Source: Cupriavidus sp. UYMMa02A (GTDB taxonomy: Bacteria; Pseudomonadota; Gammaproteobacteria; Burkholderiales; Burkholderiaceae). Taken from it: 64,000 bases of DNA. Positions 9,075-17,865 of the stretch are shown here, piece by piece. The translations under genes and the position numbers were made by a program. The notes under the pieces were generated by a model. The model ran no database searches and was not told the origin of the DNA. It saw only the letters and a program-made list of their open reading frames with translations. The stretch lies in the NCBI GenBank assembly GCA_001725945.1, contig LRMT01000042.1, positions 1-64,000 of the forward strand, in the 5' to 3' direction. Within the stretch, counting starts at the first letter, position 1. Every line of letters starts with the position of its first letter.

Positions 9075-9986
9075 ATGCTGGATCTGAAAGACGTCTATTT
9101 CTTCGTGCAGGTGGTCGACCGTGGCGGCTTTACGTCGGCCGGCAACAGCCTGGGGCTGCCCAAGTCGACACTGAGTCACAGGGTCAAGGAGCTGGAGGCA
9201 TCGCTGGGCGTGCGGCTCATCAACCGGACCTCGCGCCAGTTCACCGTGACCGAGGTCGGGGCGGAGTTCTACCAATACGCCGTCGCTTGCTGCAAAGCGC
9301 GCAGGTTGCCGAGGAAGCCATGCGGCAGCGGCTGGCTGAACCAAGCGGCGTCATTCGCGTCACGGTAGCCGTGGAGTTGGCGCAGTTTGCGCTGCGCCGG
9401 ATCCTGCCGACCTTTCTGGGCAACCACCCCAAGGTCAGCATCATCGAAGTCGCCACGGAGCGGCTGGTCGACGTGGTCGGCGAAGGCTTTGACCTGGCGA
9501 TCCGTGGCCACACCGCACCGCTGCAGGACTCCAACCTGATCCAGCGGCCCCTTGCCAGGGCCCCATGGTTCCTGTTCGCCGGCGCGGACTATCTTGAGCG
9601 CGCCGCCACGCCTGGACGAGCCCGCGCAGCTCGCCTCGCACACCCTCATCGCCATGGGGCGCAAGGGGCCGCCGCAATGGCAACTGCAGGGGCCGGAAGG
9701 GCAGACGGTGACTGTCCCCATCGAGCCGCGCTTCCAGAGCACCAGCATGATGTCGTTGAAGGAAGCCGCTTGCTCCAATCTGGGCATTGCCGCCATTCCC
9801 GGATACATCTGCCGCGCCGAGTTGCAGTCCGGCCTGCTGCGGCAGGTGCTGCCTGGCTGGATGGCAGCGGATGCGCGCATCTCCGCGCTCATTCCGTACC
9901 GCACCGGTCTGCTTCCCGCAGTGCGGTCGCTGGTCGACTTTCTTGCAGTGGAGCTACCCAAGGTCACCGCATTCGACCATGCCTGA
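9075..9986 (+). CDS. LysR-family transcriptional regulator (frameshifted)
   Basis: Begins MLDLKDVYFFVQVVDRGG, a typical LysR winged-helix start, with the recognition helix in LGLPKSTLSHRVKELEASLG. The co-inducer domain follows in two further frames: VAEEAMRQRLAEPSGVIRVT and later SHTLIAMGRKGPPQW to VTAFDHA. A base is missing near 9285; near 9600 there is one extra base or two missing. Corrected length is about 304 residues, normal for LysR. It is divergent from the nitroreductase-PcpA-WrbA set and upstream of the maleylacetate reductase set, so it probably controls both with an aromatic inducer. Confidence 0.85.
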
Positions 9987-10104
9987 GGCCGGCGTTCCGT
10001 AGTCTTGGACGCTGCGTCCAACGCTGGCAGGCTTACAAGGCAGGGCAAATTCCCTATCGTTCCAATCCAAGGACCATCGCGCCCGTTACCTTGGAGTGGT
10101 ACTG

Positions 10105-11223
10105 ATGAACGAGTTGAATTGCCTGCCGCAAGATGCGGTCCTATGGGGCCACAACATCCTCCCCGCCGTCACCGCCAGCCTTGAGGCCCATGGCCTGCTG
10201 CACCCGCTGACATTTACCGTCGAGCCGTTGCGGGACTTCCATGCGCAGCATGTGGCGCCCCACCTGAAGCGCGGCGCGGGCATCTTCACCGACCTGCCGC
10301 CGCATGCGCCGGACACCGGCGTGCGCCGCGCGCTCGATGCCTGCCTGCGAGCGCAGGCGGATTCGATACTGGCCCTGGGCGGTGGTTCCGTGCTCGATGC
10401 GGCGAAGGCCGTCTCGCACCTGCACCAGCAGGAGACGGGCCGCTACCTGCCTATCGCCGCGTATCCGACCACGTTGTCGGGCTCCGAGTTCTCGCACTAT
10501 TTCGGCGTGACGGAGACAGGCGGGCCGCAGTCCTTCAAGCGTAGCTATGCCGTTCGCGAGACGGTGCCGAAGGTTGTCGTCATCGATCCGCAACTGCTGG
10601 TCAACACTCCGCGAGAGTTGCTCCTTTCGTCGGCCATCAAGGGCATCGACCATGCCGTCGAAGGCATGCGCCGCGTGGCCGTCGACCATCCGCACGCAAT
10701 CCTCGCCGCCGCGGGCGTGGAGCGATTCCTTGCCGTGCTGGAGAAATGGCCGGCCGGAGCCGATACGTCGCAGGCGCTCCAGTCGGGTGAAGTCACTTCC
10801 GATGACCTGCTGCAACTCCAGCTGGCAGCCTGGCAGTGCTATTTCTTCCCCGCGTCTGTGATCTATGGCCTGAGCCATCGCATCGGCCATATCCTCGGTG
10901 GGACGTATGGCCTGCCGCACAGCGTCACCTCGTGCATCACGCTTGCCCCGGTCCTGCGGGCTTGCGGTGCCACCTACGGTGACAAGCTGAAGATCTTCCG
11001 CCGCGGCGAGACGACCGCGAACGCCGCATCGGCCCTCGCCGACCGGATTGCCGATGTCGTAAAACGCCTGGGCCTTCCCGACCGGCTGCGCGCCGTGGAT
11101 TTCGATCGCGCAAAGCTTGCGCAGGTTGCCGCGCTGCTGCGGCAGAACTATGCCGCCGAAGTCGCCGACCTGGGCGATGGTGCCGACGCGATGCTGCATG
11201 CCTTCCTGGAGGGACTGTGGTGA
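10105..11223 (+). CDS. Maleylacetate reductase (iron-type alcohol dehydrogenase family)
   Basis: Intact, 372 residues. Start ATG at 10105, preceded by TTGGAG; a GTG nine bases upstream is less likely. NAD-binding motif LALGGGSVLDAAKAVSHL, then YPTTLSGSEFSHYFG, and the metal/active-site block SHRIGHILGGTYGLPHSV, all typical of maleylacetate reductases (LinF, PcpE, TfdF). The reaction reduces (chloro)maleylacetate to 3-oxoadipate with NADH and can remove chloride. It is the expected step after hydroquinone ring cleavage by the neighbouring PcpA-like enzyme. Its stop overlaps the amidase start. Confidence 0.88.
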   Translation: MNELNCLPQDAVLWGHNILPAVTASLEAHGLLHPLTFTVEPLRDFHAQHVAPHLKRGAGIFTDLPPHAPDTGVRRALDACLRAQADSILALGGGSVLDAAKAVSHLHQQETGRYLPIAAYPTTLSGSEFSHYFGVTETGGPQSFKRSYAVRETVPKVVVIDPQLLVNTPRELLLSSAIKGIDHAVEGMRRVAVDHPHAILAAAGVERFLAVLEKWPAGADTSQALQSGEVTSDDLLQLQLAAWQCYFFPASVIYGLSHRIGHILGGTYGLPHSVTSCITLAPVLRACGATYGDKLKIFRRGETTANAASALADRIADVVKRLGLPDRLRAVDFDRAKLAQVAALLRQNYAAEVADLGDGADAMLHAFLEGLW

Positions 11224-12647
11224 TCGAAAGAGATGACCGGCATTCCGGCCACGGCATGCGCGCACCCAGCCTGCGTGACACGCTCGCGAGCCTGCGAGAC
11301 GGCCGCACGACGGCCCATGCCGTGACCGAGATGGCGCTCGCGCGCGCCGAGGCGAGCAGGAAGACTTTCAACGCGTTTTCGGTCATCGACTGGGACCACG
11401 CCCTGCGGCTCGCCGCCGAAAGCGACCGGCGATACGCGGCGGGCCAGCCCAGGCCGCTGGAGGGCCTGCCGATCGCCGTCAAGGACATGATCGATACCAG
11501 AGGGCTCGAGACGCGCTACGGCTCCCGCGCCTACCTGGGTCACGTTCCCGACTCGGACGCCGATGTGGTCAGGGCGCTGGTCGACCAGGGCGCAATCGTC
11601 GTCGGCAAGACGACGACCCACGAGTTTGCGTGGGGCGTCACGACTTCGAGCGAGGCGTTCGGCGACACCCTGAATCCGCTGGACATGAACCGCACGCCCG
11701 GCGGCTCCAGCGGCGGCGCCGCCGCAGCGATTGCGGCCGGTGCGGTCGCCGCCGGTCTTGGCACCGACACGGGCGGCTCGGTCCGGATTCCCGCCGCGCT
11801 GTGCGGCGTAGCAGGATTCAAGCCGACGCTGGGCGCGCTGTCCACCCGGGGCATCTTCCCGCTCGCGCCGACGCTTGATCATCCGGGCATCCTTGGGCAA
11901 GGCGTTGACGACATCACGGTGCTCGCGCGAGCCAGCGGCATCGACATCCCGGAGAGCGACGCATGGCTGTCGGCGCGGCTGGGCGTGCTTGCCTACGTGC
12001 CGCCGGTCCCGCCCGACACGGCGGTATTCACCGCTTCCGCGCATGCGGTCCGCATGCTGCGCACGCTTTTCACCTGCGACTACGTCGACCCGGAAGACGT
12101 GTTCGACGGCGTCTATGACGCCTTCGCGGCCATCGTCCTTACGGAGGGCAGCGTCGAACATTTCCGTCGCAGCGACGAGGCGCGCATTGCGGCCCACTAC
12201 AGCGAGGAGACCCGCCGGCGGCTCGACCTGGCGAAGGCGGTGAGCCTGCACGACTATGCGCGGGCACAGCAGGCGCGGCACCGCTTCACGCATCGGCTCA
12301 AGACAATGATGGCCCAGCTGGACTATCTGCTGGTGCCGACCTGCGCGTGCCTGCCTCCCACGCTCGACGCGAGTGCCGTCTCCATCGGCGCATGGTCCGG
12401 CACGGTTCGCCACGCGCTGATGACCTATACCGCGCCATTCAACGTCGCCGGCTTTCCGGCCATCTCGATCCCTCTGTGGTCGACGGGATGTTCGCTGCCC
12501 GCCGCCATGCAGATCCTCGCCCATCCCGGTGACGACGGCGCGCTGCTGAAGATCGCGGCCGAGATCGAGCGGATTGTCCATGCTGATCCCGGGCCCGCTT
12601 CGCAACCCGCTTCCAGCCCGGCAGCCGAAGGCGCCTTGCATCCATGA
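11217..12647 (+). CDS. Amidase-signature hydrolase
   Basis: Intact, about 475 residues; starts at GTG 11217 or GTG 11220, overlapping the maleylacetate reductase stop, so the two are coupled. The Ser-cisSer-Lys triad is visible: Lys in GLPIAVKDMIDT, cis-Ser in TPGGSSGGAAAAIAAG, and the nucleophile in GTDTGGSVRIPAA. It hydrolyses a C-N amide bond (or a formamide/carbamoyl group). The substrate cannot be read. In this operon it could release an aromatic amine or acid, remove a formyl group from the product of the haem dioxygenase-like neighbour, or remove an amino group after ring cleavage of an aminohydroquinone. Confidence 0.85.
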   Translation: MVIERDDRHSGHGMRAPSLRDTLASLRDGRTTAHAVTEMALARAEASRKTFNAFSVIDWDHALRLAAESDRRYAAGQPRPLEGLPIAVKDMIDTRGLETRYGSRAYLGHVPDSDADVVRALVDQGAIVVGKTTTHEFAWGVTTSSEAFGDTLNPLDMNRTPGGSSGGAAAAIAAGAVAAGLGTDTGGSVRIPAALCGVAGFKPTLGALSTRGIFPLAPTLDHPGILGQGVDDITVLARASGIDIPESDAWLSARLGVLAYVPPVPPDTAVFTASAHAVRMLRTLFTCDYVDPEDVFDGVYDAFAAIVLTEGSVEHFRRSDEARIAAHYSEETRRRLDLAKAVSLHDYARAQQARHRFTHRLKTMMAQLDYLLVPTCACLPPTLDASAVSIGAWSGTVRHALMTYTAPFNVAGFPAISIPLWSTGCSLPAAMQILAHPGDDGALLKIAAEIERIVHADPGPASQPASSPAAEGALHP

Positions 12648-12768
12648 CATGCCCTCGCGACGCAGCCGTCCACAAGGCCTGGGGCACTTCATCCAGCTTC
12701 TGCGCCATGTAAGCGGGCGCTGCCTGCGAGAGTTGATAGCCGTGAACCCCCACAACGAGGAGATAGCG

Positions 12769-13654
12769 ATGAACGATATCGTCAAACACGAGCGCCCCGA
12801 TCCGGTGCCGGCCAGCGCGCTGACGGGGCAGACACCCTACAGTGCGTGGATGCGCACAGATGCGCTCCACTCGCTGCAACATCCGGTCAGCGATCATCCC
12901 GGCGAGCATGCGTGGATTACTTCGGTGCAGGTGTCCGAACTCTACTGGATGCTGATCATCAAGGAAATCCAGATCGCCCAGGCGCAACTGCGGGCGGATG
13001 ATCTGACGCAGGCCTGCCGGACGCTGCAGCGCGTGGTCGCCCACCACGAACCGCTCAACGCCACATGGCGATCGATCGCGTGGATGACGCCCACCGATCT
13101 GCTGTCCATTCTTTCGCGAGCGGTGGCAACGTACGGCAAGGACACGGCTCTCCAGGGATGGACGTACCGGCATATGGTCTATCTGCTTGGCATCAAGCAG
13201 GCGGAGCATCTGCAGCATTTCACGCCGCAGCCCCAGCGCTGGGATCAGCTCAACAAGGCGCTCGCCGAACCGAGCCTTTATGACGACGTGCTCGCCTGTC
13301 TGCATCGCAACGGCTTTCCGGTACCGGCGGCTGTGCTTGATCGCGACTTCAGCGTGCCCTACGTGCCCAGCAAGGCCGTCGAGCAGGTCTGGCGCGACGT
13401 CTACGCCGACCAGAACGACAACCTCGGGCTTCAACAGCTCGGTGAGACGCTGGCCGATATCGCCGAGGGATTCTCGGCCTGGAAGCACCTGCACCTGATG
13501 GCGACGCGCCGGACCTTGCGCGCGGCCCGCCTACTTCGGCACCGAAGGCGTCGCCTGGCTGCGCCCGACCATGGATGAGATTCCATTTCCGGAACTTTGG
13601 TCGCGCGCGGCTTCATCGCGACCCGCCGGCGGTATGCCACATATGCACAAGTAA
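12769..13654 (+). CDS. Tryptophan 2,3-dioxygenase-like haem oxygenase with an altered distal site (frameshifted)
   Basis: The ATG at 12769 gives MNDIVKHERPDPV, then a TDO-like all-helical protein: TPYSAWMRTDALHSLQHPVS, SVQVSELYWMLIIKEIQIA, YRHMVYLLGIK, EPSLYDDVL and FSAWKHLHLM. The last holds the expected proximal haem histidine. A frame change near 13525 is needed; the tail then reads YFGTEGVAWLRP, FPELWSRAAS and ends at 13654, about 295 residues. Aligned by eye with Xanthomonas TDO, the distal His (in QHQTSELW) is Val here (VQVSELYW), while the Arg of the substrate region is kept. It is therefore probably not a true tryptophan dioxygenase but a divergent haem-dependent aromatic oxygenase. 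Confidence 0.72.
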
Positions 13655-13708
13655 TGGAATGCCCAGTTGGCAACGACGGAAAGCCCCTGCAATCCGGAGG
13701 AAGACACA

Positions 13709-14752
13709 ATGACCAATGATCAGTTGATGAACCTGGCGGCCGGCGCCCGTGCCGCGATCGCGGACCCCGCGCGAATGACCCTCGTGGGCAGCGACGCCAA
13801 TCCGCGTTTCGAACTTTTCCACGCGGCCAGTTCGCTTTGCTCGCAGAAAGTGCGCACGGTACTGTTCGAGAAGCGGTTGCCGTACCGGTCGAACGACATG
13901 ATGATCCTGAGTTCGATGGGCCCCGACGGCATCGTTCCGGCCGAGCACTACCATCCGCCCTATGTCCGGCTGCGATTGATTGCAGCCCAGGAAATCGGGC
14001 GAGAATTTGTCAGCGGCTATAGCGGGCGCACTTCGGTGGAAGGCGAGGGCTTCGACCCTTGCGTGGTCCCGTTGCTCGTGGACTACGAGGCCGGCCGGGT
14101 GATCGCGGACTCGCGGCGCATCTGCCTCTATCTCGATGCGGTGTCGAGCGATCCGGTTCAGCTCGTACCGGCGGACGCCGATGCGCGCGCCCAGGTGATG
14201 CAGCAGGTGGATATCGTCGACCGGATTCCGAACGGCTCGCTGCTCTATGGCTTCCACCCCGATGCCGACCTGCGGCCAGAGGCGCTCAAGACCGTCATGG
14301 AATCGGTCTACGACTACAAGATTGCGGCACTGGAAGCGATGACCGACGCTAACGCCGAAAATGCGGAACTCATTTCCGCCTATCGCGCGAAGATCGCGAA
14401 GGAGCGGGGCGGCAAGTCGGTGCGCCACGATGCGGCGTTCCAGCGCGCCGCGCGTCATCACGTAGCGGCTCTGCTGGCGGACCTCGACCGGGCGCTTGGA
14501 ACGGCATCGCCGTATCTTAGGGGGGAATCCTTCTCGCTCGGCGATGTGCTGTGGGGCGTCAACCTGGTACGACTGACGTACCTGGGGCTTGCGTCGATGT
14601 GGGAGGACCGGCCGAATGTCGTCCGGTATGCCAGTGCATTGCTCGCGCGTCCGTCTTTGCACAAGGAAGCGATCCAGGCGACGATGAATTCGATGCCGCC
14701 TTCGCGCTATCTTGATGCGATTGCCGGCACCACGGAGGTTGCATCGGTGTAG
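13709..14752 (+). CDS. Glutathione S-transferase-like protein, LinD/PcpC reductive dehalogenase type
   Basis: Intact, 347 residues; ATG at 13709 preceded by GGAGG. The thioredoxin-like domain has FELFHAASSLCSQKVRTVLF with the catalytic cysteine at about residue 44; the S-x-C-S-x-K-x-R pattern is the one seen in LinD and PcpC. The helical domain follows, with LADLDRALGTASPYLRGESF and SLGDVLWGVNLVRL. The length is close to LinD and greater than standard GSTs, with an insert of about 70 residues in the middle. LinD/PcpC use glutathione to remove chlorine from chlorohydroquinones. With PcpA-like, maleylacetate reductase and WrbA genes nearby this is the most coherent reading, though glutathione conjugation or isomerisation is possible. 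Confidence 0.78.
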   Translation: MTNDQLMNLAAGARAAIADPARMTLVGSDANPRFELFHAASSLCSQKVRTVLFEKRLPYRSNDMMILSSMGPDGIVPAEHYHPPYVRLRLIAAQEIGREFVSGYSGRTSVEGEGFDPCVVPLLVDYEAGRVIADSRRICLYLDAVSSDPVQLVPADADARAQVMQQVDIVDRIPNGSLLYGFHPDADLRPEALKTVMESVYDYKIAALEAMTDANAENAELISAYRAKIAKERGGKSVRHDAAFQRAARHHVAALLADLDRALGTASPYLRGESFSLGDVLWGVNLVRLTYLGLASMWEDRPNVVRYASALLARPSLHKEAIQATMNSMPPSRYLDAIAGTTEVASV

Positions 14753-14777
14753 TGTGGATTCATCCGCCGCGGCGGAC

Positions 14778-15938
14778 TCAGACGCCAAGCTGCCGCGCCG
14801 CCAGATCCTTCATGATCTCCTCCGCTCCCCCTCCGATCATCATCACCTTCACCTCCCGATACAGCCGCTCCGCGCGGCTGCCGCGCATATAGCCCATGCC
14901 GCCGAGCAACTGCACGGCGCGGTCGGCGCAGAACTGGAACGTGCGCGTGGCCATGTTCTTCGCCATGGCGATCTGTGCGACCGGTGCGGCGCCATCATCG
15001 AGCCGGCTCGCAAGGTCGTCCAGCAGCGCACGCGTGGCTTCGATGCGCGTAGCCATGTCGACAAGCTGGTGGCGCACCACCTGGTGGTCGGCCAGCCGCT
15101 TGCCGAAGGTGTGGCGCTCGCGTGTCCATGCAAGTGTGTCGTGGAAGCACACCTGCGCATAGCCGCAGGCCGCGGCCGCCAGTGCCAGGCGTCGTGGTTG
15201 AAGTTCTTCGTGATCGCCGCGAAGCCCTTGCCTGCCTCGCCGATCAGGTTTTCGACCGGCACGCGGCAGTTGTCGAAGAAGATCTCGGCGGTGTCGGAGG
15301 CCCACCAGCCCATTTTCTTCAGCAGCGTGCGCGACAGGCCCGGTGTGTCGCCTTCGATCAGCAGCAGCGAGACGCCGCCCGCGCCGGGACCACCCGTGCG
15401 CACCGCCACCGTGAAAAAGTCGGCGCGCATGCCGGAGGTGATGTAGAGCTTGGTGCCGTTGACGACGTAGTGATCGCCCTCGCGGCGCGCGTGGTGGTCA
15501 GGTGCGCTACGTCGGACCCCGCGCCAGGTTCGGTGATGGCCAGCGCGGATATCTTCTCCCCGGAGAGGATCTGCGGCAGCACGCGCGCCTTCATCGCTTC
15601 GCTGCCGACGGCGGCAATCGGCGGCGCGCCGATGGTGTGCGAGAACAGGCCCGAGGCAATGCCGCCGGAGCCGCCCCATGCGCGCTCCTCGAACAGGATC
15701 ATGCGGTAAACGCGTCGCACGGCGCGCCGCCATAGGCCTCGGGAAATCCAGGCTGCAGCAGGCCCGCCTCGGCGGCCTTGCGGTACAACTCGCGCGGAAA
15801 GCCGCCGGCTTCGTCCCAGGCTTCGGCGTGCGGTGCGACTTCCTTGTCGAAGAAGCGCCGGACCGAGGCGCGGAACGCTTCGTGCTCGGCGGTGTAGTAG
15901 CGGGGATTGGGCGGTTGCAGGACCATATTTGCAGGCAT
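14778..15938 (-). CDS. Acyl-CoA dehydrogenase (frameshifted)
   Basis: Start at 15938 (MPANMVLQPPNPRYYTAEHE). The fold is covered in four frames: FRASVRRFFDKEVAPHAEAW, then ISALAITEPGAGSDVA (FAD site), LYITSGMRADFFTVAVRTGG, and VQLLGGMGYMRGSRAERLYR. Single bases are missing near 15710, 15495 and 15190; corrected length is 387 residues, normal for the family. The usual catalytic Glu of the short-chain YEGT motif is replaced by IGGGAEEIM, as in many bacterial long/branched-chain members. It is last in an operon with the SDR, the Bug protein and the acyl-CoA synthetase. Role: FAD-dependent alpha,beta-desaturation of an acyl-CoA. Confidence 0.85.
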
Positions 15939-15945
15939 TGTCGGC

Positions 15946-16828
15946 TTACTCCGCGGCAGGTGCCAGGCAATCCGGCAACTCGTAGAGCGGAAAGCCGTTG
16001 AATGGTTCGGAGCGCTGGTGCGCGGGCAGCGCCCACGTGTGCTTGGCATTGGGCACGCCGCCATCCACGCGCACGGTCGAGCCAGTGATGAACGCGGCTG
16101 CGGCGACAGCAGGAACACGACTGCTGCCGACACCTCGGCCTCGGTGCCCAGCCGCTGCAGCGGCACCTTGCGCCCGAGCTGGCGGATCTTCTCCTGGAAA
16201 GCCGGCGGATAGGTGTCGAAGCCGCTCGAGGCGATCCAGCCCGGCGCCACCGCATTGACGCGCACGCCGGACGCGGCCCATTCGCACGCCGCGGTCTCGG
16301 TGAACGACAGCATGCCCGCACGCGCCGCGCCGGAATGCCCCATGCCCGGCATGCCGTTCCACATGTCGGCGATGATGTTGACGATGGCGCCACCGTTGGC
16401 TTCCATCCATTGCGTGTAGCACTCGCGCGCCACCAGGAAGCCGCCGGTCAGGTTGTTGCGCACCACGGCTTCCCAGCCCTTGAGGCTGATATCGCGCAGC
16501 GGCGACGGAAACTGCCCGCCGGCATTGTTGAAGAGGCCGTCGATGCGGCCATGCGCGGTCAGCACGTTGGTGATGGTCTGCCGTACCTGCTCCTCGTCGC
16601 GGATATCGCAGACATGCAGCGAGATGCGCTGCGCGGCGCCGGGTTCCGCGGCGTCGATCTCCGCGCGGACCTGTTCGAGTTTTTCGATCTTGCGGCCCGC
16701 AAGCGCCAGGCTGGCGCCAAGCTCGCAAGCTCATGCGCGGTGCAGCGGCCAATGCCGCTGCCGCCGCCCGTGACCAGAACGGTGCGCCCGGCAAACAGCG
16801 CGCGGTCGAATATGGAACGATATTGCAT
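15946..16828 (-). CDS. SDR-family enoyl-CoA reductase-like dehydrogenase (frameshifted)
   Basis: Starts at 16828 (MQYRSIFDRALFAGRTVLV). NAD(P) loop VTGGGSGIGRCTAHELA, then NNAGGQFPSPLRDISLKGWE, GGFLVARECYTQWMEANGGA, and SGVRVNAVAPGWIASSG. Single bases are missing near 16720 and 16100; corrected length 294 residues. The classic YxxxK catalytic motif is replaced by HSGAARAG, as I know it from the peroxisomal trans-2-enoyl/dienoyl-CoA reductase and AtuG-like branch. This suggests an acyl-CoA substrate rather than a simple alcohol. Stop and next start are 7 bases apart, so it is in one operon with the acyl-CoA dehydrogenase. Confidence 0.82.
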
Positions 16829-16842
16829 GCGTGTCTCCGGGT

Positions 16843-17849
16843 TCAGGGATTCGCGGTCAGGCCGAGCCGCTTGACGAGCTTGCCCTGGCTGTCATAACGC
16901 TGGCGCGCGAATGCGGCGTAGCTGCTGCTGTCCAGGTAGGCCATCTCCTGGTCGAGCCTCTCGAGCATCTGCTGCATGGCGGGTTCATACAGGGCCTTGC
17001 GGAACGCGTCGTGCAGCACCTGCACCGCCTGGGCATCCATGCCGCGCGGCCCCGCGATGCCGAACGGTGAGGTCGACACCATGTCGAGCCCCACATCGCG
17101 CAGCGTAGGCACCGCCGGCCAGCGGCGCGAATGCCCAGCCGTCCACAGCACCAGCCAGCGCGCCTTGCCGCTGTCGACATACGGGCCGATGCCGCCCGCG
17201 GTGACGCCGAGGTCGATATGCCCGCCATCATCGCGGCGATGATCTCGGACTCGCCCTTGTACGGCACGTGGTTCAGGCGGATGCCTAGCTTCTGGCTGAC
17301 CTCCTCCATGGTCACGTGCATGGTGCTGTTGGTGCCGGTGGTGCCGTAGCTGATCTTGCCCGGGTTGCGACGCGCATCCTCGACCACGTCCTGCCACGAT
17401 TTCCACGGCGCGTCGGCGCGTGTGGCCACGCCGAGTGAATAGCCGGTCAGGTGGATGACGTAGGTGAAATCCTGCATCGGGTCGAACTGCGTCTTCTGCA
17501 GGTGAGGCAGGCGGAACACAGGCTCGGGCATGATCGTCAGCGTGTAGCCGTCGGGTTTGGCGCGTGCCACGAAGTTGGCGCCCAGCACACCGGCGGCGCC
17601 TGGACGGTTCTCGACAACGACGGGCTGGCCCAGGTGCTTGCTCGCGCCATCGGCGAGCGTGCGCACGAGCGTGTCGGTGGCGCCGCCGGCCGCGAACGGC
17701 ACGACCAGCGTCACCGGCCGCGCCGGGAATCCCGCCGCCCGCGCGTGGCGCGGCGCCAGCGTGGCGAGTGGCGCCAGGATGCCGAGCGCCAGCACCGAGA
17801 GGCTGGTACGGCGTCGGTCGTTGATGACTTCAGTTTTCTCAGCCTGCAT
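16843..17849 (-). CDS. Bug/TctC-family periplasmic solute-binding protein (frameshifted)
   Basis: Start at 17849. A long signal peptide (TSLSVLALGILAPLATLAPR, cut after HARA) precedes FPARPVTLVVPFAAGGATDT, the standard Bug opening that binds a carboxylate. Later motifs: GQPVVVENRPGAAGVLGANF, KPDGYTLTIM, ISYGTTGTNSTMHVT, LNHVPYKGESEIIAAMM. A base is missing near 17222; corrected length about 335 residues. Bug proteins capture carboxylates or aromatic acids for tripartite transporters or act as sensors. No tctA/tctB genes are nearby, which is common. Position between the acyl-CoA synthetase and the SDR suggests capture of the acid the operon degrades. Confidence 0.87.
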
Positions 17850-17865
17850 AGCGGTCTCCTCAGGG

